Origin: Proteles cristata cristata
Lineage: Eukaryota > Chordata > Mammalia > Carnivora > Hyaenidae
Length of the DNA: 64,000 nucleotides
Direction: 5' to 3'
Assembly: GCA_017311185.1 (NCBI GenBank)
Contig: JAESUZ010004916.1
Span: 124,001-188,000, forward strand
The notes beneath the pieces are model-generated. The model saw only the letters and a list, made by a program, of their open reading frames with translations. It was not told the origin of the DNA and made no database searches. The position numbers and the translations under genes were made by a program. Positions 37,330 to 48,289 of this stretch are shown piece by piece (position 1 is the stretch's first letter; the number at the start of each line of letters is the position of its first letter).

Positions 37330-38345
37330 TTATAAAACAACTTTGATGTGTAAAGAATGTCCTAGGTTGTGGGATTCTTGCTACTGAATATAGCAGATTA
37401 ATATACTTATCATTATAGAGGTGGCAGTCTATCAAGAAAGATAAAAACATAAAAATATAACAAATGCATTAGTTAGTATTGTTACAGAACCAGGCTGGAT
37501 CACTGGTGGAAAAACCAAGTGGTACTCAGAGATCGTGGTGGATTGGAGTTTTATTTTACACCAGTGGGCTCAGAGGAGATCCTTCTCCAGAGATCTGAGC
37601 TCGGAGTGCAAGCATGAGGGACAATTTATTGTGTTACTTCCACATTCTGCATTAGTAGTAATTTGGCTTGCACAGCAATTATGGCAAGGAGGAAGAGTCT
37701 CTAAGCTAGAGACTAGAACTTTTGTTAGTCCTAATGGCCATCTTATGCTGCATAACTTTACTTATTTTCCCAATAGTATGTTAACAGTTAAAATAACTAC
37801 CTAGGAAAGAAGTTAAGCAGCATCATGGCATTTGTGGAGGTAAACAAAGGATGAAGTTCTCTATTAAATCCAGTAGTTCGGATACTTCTCACTGAGAAGG
37901 TAACATTTGTGCAGACGTGGAAGCAGCAAGTATTAATTATGTGAACACCTATGAGAAGAACAGTATGGACCCACACAAGTGTGTGTCAGAGGATCCTTAG
38001 CTCACATGAATATAACAAGGCCAGCGGCCAGAGGGCCTGAGGCAAGGAGGAGAGTTGTAGGTGAGGAGGTCAGAGAGATGATGGGCTGTGCCAATCGGTT
38101 AGGGCCTCTCAGGTTGCTCAAAGAATGTGGCCTCTAGTTCAAGCGAAGCAGTAACTGGTGAGGTTTGGATAGAGAAACAACATGATCTGACTTGAAAAGT
38201 CTTGCACTGACACTCTGTTGAGAGCTGACTTTAGGGACTCAGCAAGTGAAGCAGGGGACCTTATTACTGCAATTCTCCAGACAGAGGTGGGTATTCAGAT
38301 CAGGACTTCAGCAGTGCTGAGGGTCAGAAGCAACTGGATCCTGCT
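37330..38345 (-). mobile_element. L2 fragment split by a solo LTR
   Basis: On the plus strand the reverse complement of L2 is visible. gaggtggcagtctatcaaga and aaaaatataacaaatgcatt come before the LTR insertion at 37480. After it come ccagtagttcggatacttct, gagaaggtaacatttgtgca, ggcctgaggcaaggaggag, aacatgatctgacttgaaaa and ctgcaattctccagacagag. The order matches L2 read backwards. It is heavily diverged, as expected. Confidence 0.68.
37480..37773 (-). mobile_element. Solo LTR inserted into an L2
   Basis: On the minus strand the right end reads like an LTR R/U5: gtaaaataaaactccaatcc (with an AATAAA signal), cttggtttttccaccagtg and a final ctggttctgtaaca at 37480. The pre-insertion L2 sequence continues on both sides. 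(t)agtat occurs at 37474-37479 and again at 37774-37779, which looks like a 5-6-bp target duplication. The 5' LTR end is not a perfect TG, and the element is short (about 294 bp), perhaps internally deleted. Class is probably ERV1. Confidence 0.65.
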
Positions 38346-38972
38346 CATCTGTATCATGTTCTGACACCACCAAAGTCCCCTTATCTTAGAAAGGATGGAA
38401 ACTTTGGAAAACACGGGCCCCATCTTCTATGAATCTTCTTCAGCATCATTTTTGACCTGAAGTTTCCATCTATTTTGGTTTAAATGTTAAAATGATATCA
38501 TGTGTTCCCTCTCCTACAATAACTCAGTCTCTCCTCTACAGAGGACATTTTTTTCTTGTTTTCTTTTTTTTAGTCTTTTCAGTATTATTCCATAGCTCTA
38601 AGTTACAATCAGGTCAATGTTTCTCTGGGTAAATGGGAAGACAAACACATGTTCTAGGCTCTGGCCTTATGAAAAATAATTCCAGCAATAATTTTTTTAA
38701 AGACTGCACTTTTTAGAGCCATCTTAAAAGGAGGTACAGAACTTTCTCATACAGCCTCTTCTCCCCGAGATACACGGCCTCTTCTATTATCAACATCACT
38801 CACTAGAATGGGCTAGTTTTTTACTAAGGATAAACCTACATTGTTATATATATCATAATCACCTGAAGTCCACATTAGAATTCACTCTTAGCATTGTGCA
38901 TTGTATGGGTTTGGGCACATATATAATTACAGATATCTATTTTACATTATCCTACAGTATTTTCACTGTTCT
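38346..38972. other. Unassigned DNA
   Basis: No gene or named repeat. Confidence 0.5.
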
Positions 38973-38989
38973 AAAAATCCTCTATGCTT

Positions 38990-39202
38990 GGGGTGCCTGG
39001 GTGGCTCAGTCGGTTGGGCGTCCAACTTCAGCTCAGGTCATGATCTCACAGTTTGTGAGTTTGAGCCCAGATTGGACTCTGTGCTGACAGCTCAGAGCCT
39101 GGAGCCCACTTCAAATTCTGTATCTCCCCCTCTCTCTCTGACCCTCCCCTGCTCACACTGTCTCTCACTCAGAAATAAATAAAACATTTAAAAATATTAT
39201 TA
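38990..39202 (+). mobile_element. Feliform SINE
   Basis: Head ggggtgcctgggtggctcag, tcggttgggcgtccaacttc, a B-box region degraded to gagtttgagcccagattgg, CT stretch and ctcagaaataaataaaac. A 17-bp duplication aaaaatcctctatgctt lies at 38973-38989 and, with one mismatch, at 39203-39219. It carries the shorter gacagctcag variant. Confidence 0.94.
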
Positions 39203-39219
39203 AAAAATCCTCTATTCTT

Positions 39220-40200
39220 TGCCTATTCGTCTCCATACCTTCTCCAGAAGAATGGGTAAATCTTTTGTTATATACTCCCACATTTTCAAAAACACTAACA
39301 ATTTTGTCTCCCCTCAAAACTGAGAGTTACTTTACATTTCATTGTCCATACTTTAGTTATAAATATTGTATAATATTTTTTTAATTATTAGGAAAACATA
39401 GATACCATTAAAGTGACCTTGGTGGTGTTTAGCTGGGTGGTACTGAGAGATGTATGAAACAGTGATGTATTAGAAATGGTGTTCATTTCATTTCTCTTAC
39501 CATAAAACAGCCGCATAGAACTGTGCTAACACATGCTAAGGGCTTGCTTAGTCACAAATGACACGACCCGTCCTCTTTAAAGAGATACAGTTCACAAGAT
39601 TCACTGTTTATAGATAAGAAAAAACAATTAACTGAATATCCTTTCCTAATTTTATATATTAAAGCATTAAGGAATATAAGGGGAAATATGTAGAAGATGA
39701 TATATATGTTAATTGATTGCAAAATGTAAATTTTTCTATAATTCAATAATAAAGATATGAATTAATTCCTTAAATTTTCATTTCGTTGTCAATTTTACTT
39801 CAATTGACTGAAAATCGTTAACACTATTTCAGTGTGAGCTCTCTTATAATATAGCTACATTACATAGAGTAATTTTTAGACAGATTTTAAGAGAAAATTT
39901 AATTAAATTTTCAAAGCACAATCTGTATCAGGTTTTTGATGATGTGGCACTTAAAACACAATATGTGTTTTATTAAATAAAAATTAACAATCCATTTGTA
40001 CACTTAATCATTAAAGAAAACATTATCTCAATTATTGAGGCAAAACAGCAGAAAGGCAGTCAAAGCTAGAAAGATTTAAAAGTAATATTTCCAGTTATAT
40101 TAACAATCTGGTGTCTCCTATTTACCACAATTATTTCATCAGTCCTTCTTTTATTTATTAATGCACTGAACTTCTACTGGTGCCTACAGTGCTTGGTATT
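39220..40200. other. Unassigned AT-rich DNA
   Basis: No gene or named repeat. The last 60 bases may be a decayed L2 trace. Confidence 0.45.
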
Positions 40201-40213
40201 AAAAAGAGATACC

Positions 40214-40461
40214 AGGGGCCCCTGGGTGGCTCAGTCAGTTGGGCATCCGACTTTGGCTCAGGTCATGATTTCAAGGTTCGTAGGTTTGAGCCCTGCGTCG
40301 GGCTCTGTGCTGACAGCTAGCTCAGAACCTAGAGCCTGCTTTGAATTCTGTGTCTTCCTCTCTCTCTGATCCTCCCCTGCTAACTTGTTTGCTCTCTCTC
40401 TCTCTCTCTTAGAAATAAATAAAAAAAAAAAAGCATTTAAAAAATTAAATAAAAAATAAAT
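40214..40461 (+). mobile_element. Feliform SINE, first of a tandem pair
   Basis: Head ggggcccctgggtggctcag, B-box region ggtttgagccctgcgtc, CT-rich part, cttagaaataaataaaa and A-rich tail. The short direct repeat agagatac (40205-40212 and 40462-40469) is the likely target duplication. A second, older SINE follows immediately. Confidence 0.92.
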
Positions 40462-40470
40462 AGAGATACT

Positions 40471-40671
40471 ATAGGAAGCCTGGATGGTGTGGTCAGTTAA
40501 GCATCCAGCTCTTGATTTCAGCTCAGGTCATGATCTCAAGATTGTAAGATGGAGTCCCACATCAGCTCCATGCTGACTGCTTGGAGCCTGCTTGGGGATC
40601 CTCTTCCCTCTCTCTCTCTGTCCCCTCTCTATCTCAAAAATGAATAGGTAATTTAAAAAAAAAAAAAAAAA
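40471..40671 (+). mobile_element. Older carnivore SINE, second of a tandem pair
   Basis: Starts ataggaagcctggatggtgt, continues cagttaagcatccagctctt and gctcaggtcatgatctcaag, then a divergent ttggagcctgcttgggga block and an A17 tail. A likely duplication is agatact/agatgct at 40464-40470 and 40672-40678. Its tail type differs from its neighbour's and matches an older Can-SINE group. Confidence 0.88.
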
Positions 40672-40678
40672 AGATGCT

Positions 40679-41039
40679 CCAAGACAACTCACAGACAACT
40701 TCCTCAAGATGCTCATACCTTCATGTTTCCTCCCAGAAGTGACATGGCTCTGTGTTGGAAAATAAGTAGGAAGTATAGGTTAGCAGTCAGCTTTCTAGCC
40801 AGAACAAAACATCTGGCCAAGTCTTGTCTGCTTTGGTAAGGCAGCAGAATTCATACACTGCAAGCTCTGTGTGCCTATCATCTGTAGCTCTCTGATCTCT
40901 CAACTCTTCAAACTTAGCACTTCATCCTTTGTACTTTTCATATTTTCAACAACCCCCTGCATGTGTCCTCTCTCCAGCCTGCATTTCTGTCTTCGAAGCT
41001 AATCTCTGCATAGATGAAAGAACTATATTTTTTTCCTAC
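40679..41039. other. Unassigned DNA
   Basis: Nothing recognised except a possible continuation of L2 material. Confidence 0.4.
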
Positions 41040-41480
41040 ATAACACACTCAAGATAAATCAAGCCACTACTGTACTTTAAAAAAAATCCCTGACTTCCTA
41101 CATCTTGTAAATAAAACCCCAAGACCTTATGTTGGCACTTAAAGTATGTCCATCCCTTTGAACTCACGATGCTGTCTCATCCCTAATTCCCACTCTCTTA
41201 AACTCATGCAAATGACCACTATGGATAGCCATCATTGCCAGCCCAGGCCACACTCGTGCAAGTCTGCAAATGCTTGTTTCCTGAATACAGAATCCCTTCC
41301 TCTCACTTTCCCCCATCTTTCACCCTGTCATCTTCTCCTAATGCCTATCTGCTCTACAAGATTCATTTGAAAAATCATCTCCTAGGTAGATTTGAAATCC
41401 ATCTACCATGGCACTTACCATCCCCCTCAATGTTAAGACTTAATTAACTATGCCCTTTTCTTTTCAGTCCTGGAAACATT
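41040..41480 (+). mobile_element. L2 fragment, plus strand
   Basis: Contains L2 body phrases in order: aatcaagccactactgtact, taaataaaaccccaagacct, gcaaatgcttgtttcctgaa, tacaagattcatttgaaaaa, catctcctaggtagatttg and accatggcacttaccatcc. Two open frames at 41146-41447 overlap it and are translations of the repeat. Confidence 0.62.
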
Positions 41481-41499
41481 TTGCTCATATTTATTCTTT

Positions 41500-42200
41500 T
41501 CAATGTTTCAAATGCCAAATCATATATCCAAGGCACCAGCTTGGAGAACTATACAAAATAAATGTTATGCTTCCTACTCTTAGGGAGATCACATTTTAGT
41601 TAGAAAAAAAAAAAAAAGACATATCAAATAATATATTTAAAAAACACAGTGATAAAGAACATCTTAAGAATATATATGGAGTGTTCTGGACACAGATGAG
41701 GGGACATTTAATTTGATCTTGGGCAGGAGATGTTGGAAGCAACGACCAGAGACAGCTAAGAAAGTAAAGTGCTTTTAGAGCTGGTTTTGCCTATTTTGTA
41801 ACACAAGTTACCAGTGAGCGTTAAAGGCAGAAACAGGACACAAGCCCTCAGAGGGCAACACTGGTAACGCTGAGGAGCAGCTGTCCAAATGAAATAGGAA
41901 ATGTTCCACACTAGCTCATTTCCTTCATTTACATGTCTTCCCGATACCTGTAGGCATATGAGATTTCTGGTACCTACTAAAGAAGTCAGCAGTTACTAGG
42001 TCATGAAAGAAAAGATAATCCATGATAGGAACTCTGGCTTTATCAAGGAACAATGGGGTCATGTGAAGTTTTGAGCAAGCCGACTGACATAATCACGTGT
42101 CTCTTTAGAACAACTGCTTGAAGGCAGTGTGGGAAATTCACTGTAAGACTTGATGAAAATATTGCTTCCTAGGATAGGTGTTTATTACAAGTGTTCAGAA
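41500..42200 (-). mobile_element. L2 fragment, minus strand
   Basis: Reverse-complement L2 phrases: tatgcttcctactcttaggg, gatatcacattttag-like segments, caatggggtcatgtgaagtt and ttgagcaagccgactgacat followed by aatcacgtgtctctttagaa. It follows a plus-strand L2 and has opposite orientation, so they are separate insertions. Boundaries are approximate. Confidence 0.52.
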
Positions 42201-42312
42201 ATTCAGCAAAGAGAAACAAGAGCTTGACCTAGAGCTGTCACAGCTGAATGAAATCGAAAGGTTGAGTTTGACCTTGAGAGTCTTTTTGGAGACATTATTC
42301 ACCAAACTTTCT

Positions 42313-42537
42313 TTTTTTTTAATTTTTTTTTAAATTTTTATTTATTTCTAGGAGAGAGAGAGACAGCATGAGCAGGGGAGGGTCAGAGAGAGAGGGAGAC
42401 ACAGACTCTGAAATAGGCCCCCGGCTCTGAGCTGGCAGTCAGCACAGAGCCCGACGCGGGGCTCAAACCCACGAACCGCGAAATCATGACCTAAGTGAAA
42501 GTCGGACGCTTAACCGACTAAGCCACCCAGGCGCCCC
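42313..42537 (-). mobile_element. Feliform SINE, minus strand, young-looking
   Basis: On the minus strand: ggggcgcctgggtggcttag, tcggttaagcgtccgacttt, B-box region ggtttgagccccgcgtcg, then CT stretch, tcctagaaataaataaa and an A/T-rich tail. A perfect 17-bp duplication tattcaccaaactttct lies at 42296-42312 and 42538-42554. It carries the gactgccagctcag marker. Confidence 0.96.
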
Positions 42538-42554
42538 TATTCACCAAACTTTCT

Positions 42555-43300
42555 GACTATAATAGCTAAGAGCTAAGGAGGCACACAGGGGACTGGGTTT
42601 CTGTTTGGGGCACCTGGCTCAGGTAAGTTATTTAGCTGCATTCAAGCTAAACAGAGGAAGAAACATAGACAATGACACTGAAGACAGGAGAGAGAGGGAG
42701 AAGAAACACCCATACGCATGCATCTTGTTCTTCTGATTACATAATACATGTAACAGATATATATACAACTTAATACAAAACGACTTCATTATTCATAAAA
42801 GCTGGATATACCAATTTAATTATACTTTTATTTGCATTTAGGTAATTGGCAGATTTTCCCCTACTACCAAAAAAATATATTTTTGTGGATAAGTGCAGGA
42901 ATAACTTATGATGGAAATACATGGAAGCAAATTTCTGAATCAAAAGAAATATGCATTTTTTGATAGATCAATAGCAGTACTTTAGGGAATAGATTTAGAG
43001 TCATAATAACTCAGAGAGTTTCACAAATGAGCATCCAGAATCCATGAATGATGATAGATTGGCTCCTGATAATAAATGTTCAAGTACAAAATGCAGCAGT
43101 CAGAAGCTTTGACATCAGGGTATTGGACAAGATGCTACTTTCAACTAAGAACATCACAATAATTTTCATGATAAAGATTATCATGTAGCCAAAATGTCCA
43201 TCATCAAAACATACTTTATTATATGAAATACATACAGTAATGTAGACACAAATGAAAATCTCAATTTTATAAAAGACCTAATGACTTTTTTTATAAGTGC
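42555..43300. other. Unassigned DNA
   Basis: No gene or named repeat. Confidence 0.5.
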
Positions 43301-43309
43301 TATATTTTT

Positions 43310-43505
43310 TATTTTTTAGTTTATTTCTTTATTTTGAGAGAAAGACAGAGAAGGGGCAGGGCAAGAGGGAGAGAGATTGCCAAGCAGGACCCATGATGTT
43401 AGTACAGAGTCTCCCTTGGCTTGAACCCACAAACCGTGAGATCATGACCTGAGCCAAAACCAAGAGTCAGACGCCTAACAGACTCAGCCACCCAAATACC
43501 TCTAT
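43310..43505 (-). mobile_element. Older carnivore SINE, minus strand
   Basis: On the minus strand: ggtatttgggtggctgagtc, gactcttggttttggctcag, gtcatgatctcacggtttg, then a diverged body and A-rich tail. No clear target duplication remains. It matches the older Can-SINE layout rather than the feliform one. Confidence 0.82.
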
Positions 43506-43744
43506 ACATACCTTGTTAAATGATGTCTAGTTCACAAAGCTTAACAAGGCACATCTCCAATTCTTAGAGGAAAAACACTGAATTCACAACTATGAGGTAT
43601 CAGCTGAGTGCTAGAATTATCTCTACTTGACTATACATTTTAAGTAACTACTTAAATTCTCTAATTATCCAATTTTCTCATTTTATTCATCACACTGTGT
43701 GCGATTATACTACAGTAAATATGCACATTGAATATTACTGAATA

Positions 43745-43968
43745 CAGCAAGATTCAGTAAACATATTCCGTAAAGGGTTAGACAGTACATATTTTAGGCT
43801 TTGTAGCACATTCAGCATCTGTTGCAACTACTCACTCTACCACTGTAGCGCAAAAGCCAACAGAGATAATACTCAAACAGGTGTGGCTGTGTTCCCATAA
43901 AAGTTCACTGAAAAGGAAGAGCCTAGACTTGGTCTTCAGGCTGTGGAGTTCGCTGACCCTTGAAACAC
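43745..43968. mobile_element. MER5A-like hAT-Charlie DNA transposon
   Basis: Contains cgtaaagggttagacagtac, atattttaggctttgtagca, gttgcaactactcactctac, cactgtagcgcaaaagccaa, aggtgtggctgtgttcccat and gttcgctgacccttg. These are in the order of MER5A, a non-autonomous hAT-Charlie element found across mammals. Long diverged. An open frame at 43832-44014 is incidental. Confidence 0.82.
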
Positions 43969-45265
43969 AGGACTGAAGGAAAAGCTTAAAAAATAACATT
44001 TTATTATTTTCCAACCCCGGGACACCATGATCCTAAATAACTTTGGTCTTTTGGCAATACAAATTTTTAATTAAAAATTGGGGAGGGGGCATATTTATAG
44101 GCATGTTTCAAAGTAGTGAACGTTAACAATTTAAAAGGTGCGAAAACTAAAAATATTCCTAGATCTCCACTAACAAGTTCTGAAACTCCTCAATAACTTT
44201 CTATGATTCAAACCTATATGAAACTCAAATAGCAGCAAACTGCATACTCAGCCTCTTTCACAGAGGATTTTAAAAGTGTGGCTGCTGTTCTCTCTCAGAT
44301 AGTTTCAAAGCCCCTTTGTTGTCTTTTTTTGAAATGCAGGAAATGCAGGAATGAGCCTACAGAGACCAACTTGAGCAGAATTGTTTGGTTTGAACTGGGT
44401 GTTAACTGTCTTAAGTGTTGCTGTGGTTCTACTTTTGAATTATGGTTACATTCTAGTTTTAATAAAGAAGTGTACTGAAAAATAAGGATTCCAGGATTTA
44501 ACATTAACCTCAAGTGACCAAAACAATGAAATAAACTAATAATGTGAATGTACAGACGTTTTATTTTTTTATTTACTAATTTTTATTCGCTAATAATAGT
44601 TTTGCTATGTTTTTCTCCCACTAAGGAAAGCTACATTTCTTTCGTCATGTATAAGATGGAATAGCATGCCACAAAATTAAGCATTATGATTTATGGGACT
44701 TATTAAGTGTAAAAAAAGAGTGCAATTGGTTTTCCAGTGCCAGAGGCATTGTTTGAATGGAATACAGCTGCTTATGTGATAAACCTGTAACTGTGAGTCG
44801 GTGTGGAAACTGATATGTCTCCCCTTTAATATCTAGAGCTTTTTAGGATTATTGTTGTTGATGATGTTAAGTGAAAGATGGAGTCATTAAAGCTGATAAT
44901 TCATCATTTTTAAGGCTCTTTGTAAAACGTTGGTGAAAACATGACCTAGCTAGCACTTATCTGAACCTATAGTTTAATTAATCAAACAAAAGTGGCAAAA
45001 ATAATAAAATTAGGGAAAGTGCCATTAACAATGAACTTACTCTTATCATGCCATTTTTTGGACTCTCATTTCTTACGTGATAAAATCTACTATTAGAATT
45101 TCTACTGGTAGTAAACTCTGACATAATGCTCTCAAGCCAGTGTTTCCCTTCTCCAGAATACAATTCTAGATGGTTTTGGTCTTCATCACTTATATCATTT
45201 TGGGGCTGGGGTTGAAGGGACAGTCAAAAACCAAGGGAAGCTGTTCCTGTGGTAATGTTAAAGAC
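43969..45265. other. Unassigned DNA
   Basis: No gene or named repeat; overlapping short frames on opposite strands at 44278-44513 are not supported. Confidence 0.5.
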
Positions 45266-45280
45266 ATACACACACACAGA

Positions 45281-45326
<46 letters not shown>
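45266..45326. repeat. (CA)n microsatellite
   Basis: A CA run with one GAGA interruption near the left end. It creates artificial HTHT and CVCV open frames on the two strands. Confidence 0.95.
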
Positions 45327-45329
<3 letters not shown>

Positions 45330-45636
45330 TCATAAGAATCCCCTTATGGTCTTGATTCGTCCGTGGTTCATTGTCATTTTCATGCACATGCATTTTTTTC
45401 CAAGACAAAAAACATAGTTAAATCCACAACCTAGAAATGAGGGGGAGTGCTTTCTCCACATGATAAAGCAAATACAAAGGTGTGATATTGGTAAAGATGA
45501 ACGATTATGGACAAAGTCTCAATCTAACATACTTGTCTGCTATGCAAAATCATATGATTTACATTTTACCACATGTTACTTTTGTTCAGAATAGTTAGGA
45601 TATGTAGCAGTATTACATCTATAAATTGTAATTACA
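45327..45636. other. Unassigned DNA
   Basis: No gene or named repeat. Confidence 0.5.
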
Positions 45637-45860
45637 GGGGCACCTGGTTGGTTCAGTAGGTTAAGCATGTGACTCTTGATTTTGGGTCAGGTCATGATTT
45701 CACAGTGTGTGAGATCGACCCCCCCTCTCCAGGGTTTTGCAATGACAATGTGGAGCCTGCTTGGGATTTTCTCTCCCTCTCTCTCTGCCCTTTCCTGACT
45801 CATCCTCATTCTTGCCCTCTCTTCTCTTTCTTGCTCAAAATAAATAAACATTACAAAAAT
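45637..45860 (+). mobile_element. Older carnivore SINE
   Basis: Head ggggcacctggttggttcag, taggttaagcatgtgactct, tcatgatttcacagtgtgtg, then a divergent body with gtggagcctgcttgggattt and a CT-rich part. The tail is ctcaaaataaataaac. Flanks aattgtaattac and aaattataac are a faint duplication. Confidence 0.87.
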
Positions 45861-46009
45861 TATAACTTATTTATCAAGTCTATTTAATTAGTTAAATCCA
45901 GTTTACAAAACTATTAAAAATATCTTCAGAATACTTAATCTGATTAGATTATTATTGCCTAATTCCAGATAGTGATACAACATTTACAATAACTATACAG
46001 AATAGTTGC

Positions 46010-46290
46010 AGACACGGCTCATGCTCTCAAGGGATTCACAACTTACTGAGAGAAGCACAGATGTATAACTGAATGACAGTATCTTGAGCAAAACATTGTG
46101 ATAATTCCTAAATTTGACAAAGTATTATGGAAATTTGGGGGAGATAAAAATTTACCTTTGAGAATTATTTTGTGAAGTGAAATACTGAAAGAGAAGTAGG
46201 ACTTCAAAGACAATGGTAAAGGGCTTTTCAGGCAAGGGGTAATAACCACAGCACTGCCACAAGAATGTGGGTGAGAGCCTGCCTTGATTG
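46010..46290 (-). mobile_element. Possible L2 fragment, minus strand
   Basis: Plus-strand phrases such as gctcatgctctcaagggatt and agacaatggtaaagggcttt followed by aggcaaggggtaataac and gcactgccacaag resemble reversed L2 body. It is very diverged. Confidence 0.4.
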
Positions 46291-47196
46291 CTGATGTGTA
46301 TGACATATAGTTAGGCTACGACAACCATACGTGAGATCAGGCAAAAGTACAAAAATGGAAATTAGTATCACCTCCAGAATATCAGCAACCTCAGTGTGGT
46401 TACTGTTATTGTGCCTGGACTAAAAATAAATGCCTAGAAATAAAAGGAGAATAAGTGCATAGAAGGCATTTTAGATCATGTGTCTTAGTCTGGGGTTTTA
46501 TACAAACATGCACCATCAAGCAAAGACTTGGGGGCAAGTAGGGGGTAATATAAGCACAACAAAAAAAAAGAAAAAAAATGAGAAAGGAGTAAAGGAAAGA
46601 AAACAACAACAACAAACGGTGGGTGAATGAGTGTGCCACTGTTGTGGCCAACTCTTATTTCTTCTAGGAACTCATAACGATATGAAATATAACTCAGAAT
46701 CAACAAATACTTGTGGAATGAATACATCAATAGGAAAATGAGAGACAGCAACGACAGACAGAACTCAGCATAATTCAGACCCTTGATCCTTGGACAGGTT
46801 TCCCCTCCATGACTTAAACTCCTTTTTGGGCTCCGAGATTATGCACACAAACCACCTTGGTGAATTTTGCTATATCTGTGATCCTCCTTGCATCATTTAG
46901 TTGATGTTTTTCTTTAAATCCATTAACTATTCTGCTTTTGGAAATACTATGAAATCATGGTTAGATGTATTAACCTCATGTTTTCCTCCAAAGTCTCATT
47001 TGTTTTGGGTTGCTCAAGGGATACTAACTCTTCAGCATTTTTGGGCTGTCATGGGTGTGTTGAGCGCTTTTCCAAAGACAGAAAATGCCCTCAGATTAAA
47101 AACAAACAAACATACAAAAAAAAACAAGCACAGAACACTGTTCTGCAGACAGAAAATGCCTTAAGACAAGAAAGCAGGAAGGTCCATGTATGGATC
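46291..47196. other. Unassigned DNA
   Basis: Contains a short duplication listed separately at 47076-47160. Nothing else is named. Confidence 0.45.
47076..47160. repeat. 14-bp direct repeats flanking a 57-bp A-rich insert
   Basis: agacagaaaatgcc occurs at 47076-47089 and 47147-47160, around 57 bp containing A-rich runs (acaaacaaacatac, aaaaaaaaac). The layout is like a target-site duplication, but the insert is not an element I recognise. Confidence 0.65.
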
Positions 47197-48155
47197 CCAT
47201 GAAACTCATAGAAGCAAACATCAGAATACAGCTTCTTGACATAGGTCTTGGTAATGAAGTTTTGGATATGACACCTTAAGCACAAGAAACCAAATAAAAA
47301 TTAAGCCATTGGGACTCCAAATTAAAAAGCTTCCACACAGCAAAAGAAATCATAACCATCAGGAGAAAAGGATAACATACTTGCAAACTATAGACCTGGT
47401 AAAGAGTTAATATCCAAAACATATAAAGAAGTCATACAACTCAACAGCTAAACAAATGCTTCCATTTAAAAAATGAGCAAAGGATATGCAGAAACATTTG
47501 TAGAAAGTAGACATACAAAAGGCTGACAGGTATGTGAAAAGATGGCCAACATCACTAGCCATTAGGAAAATGCAAATTCAAATCACAATGGGGTATCATA
47601 TTTAACCTATAAGAATAGCCATCATTGAAAGGACAAGAAATAACAAATGCCATCATGTACCTGAAGAAAATGGAACTCTCTCTCTTTTTTTTTAATGTTT
47701 ATTTACTTATTTGGGTGGGTCAGAAATAGAAAGAGGGAGAGATTCCCAAGCAGGCTCCATGCTCAGCACAGAGCCTGATATGGGTCTTGATTCCATTACC
47801 ATGAGATCATGACCTGACCTGACATCAAGAGTCAGATGCTTATTCAACAGAGCCACCCCCGTGCCCAGGGAACTCTTATGCACTGTTGGTGGGATTGTAA
47901 ACTGGTACAGGCACTGTGGAAAACAGTATGGAGGATCCTTAAAAAATTAAAAATGGAACTACCATATCATCCAGCAATTCCACTTCTGGGAATATTTCCA
48001 AAGGAAATGAAAACATATTCAGAAAACTTGATAAGATATCTTCACCACCATATTCATAGCAGCATTCCTTACAATAGGCAAGATTTGGAAAAACCTAAGT
48101 GTCCATCAATAGATGAGTGGATAAGAAAATGAACGGTTTATATATATATATTTTT
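47197..48155 (+). mobile_element. Old L1 ORF2 fragment, split by a SINE
   Basis: L1 ORF2 phrases in order: tcttgacataggtcttggta, tggatatgacaccttaagca, aaaaagcttccacacagcaa, then catcactagccattaggaaa before the SINE. After it come tgttggtgggattgtaaact, ggcactgtggaaaacagtat and aaaaatggaactaccatatc. All frames are disrupted, so it is an old copy. Confidence 0.85.
47680..47868 (-). mobile_element. Older carnivore SINE nested in L1
   Basis: On the minus strand: gggcacgggggtggctctgt, gaataagcatctgactcttg, tcatgatctcatggtaatg, then a short body and A-rich tail. Duplication ggaactct at 47672-47679 and 47869-47876. The L1 sequence is continuous across it. Confidence 0.88.
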
Positions 48156-48289
48156 CAATATACATAGCCATACTGTATATCATATGTGGAAACAAAGTGA
48201 CAGGGATATCATAAAAAGAGGCCACAAAGAAGCTTAATAACTTGGAGGTGATAGCTGTCTCTGGGGAGAAATAATGATAATGAAAAAAA

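Noticed and set aside
42605..42622. ggggcacctggctcagg as a SINE head
   Set aside because: Only 17 bases match a SINE head. The following sequence does not continue as a SINE, so it is probably chance.
45170..45408. HTHT-rich and CVCV-rich open frames
   Set aside because: They are the two strand readings of the (CA)n repeat.
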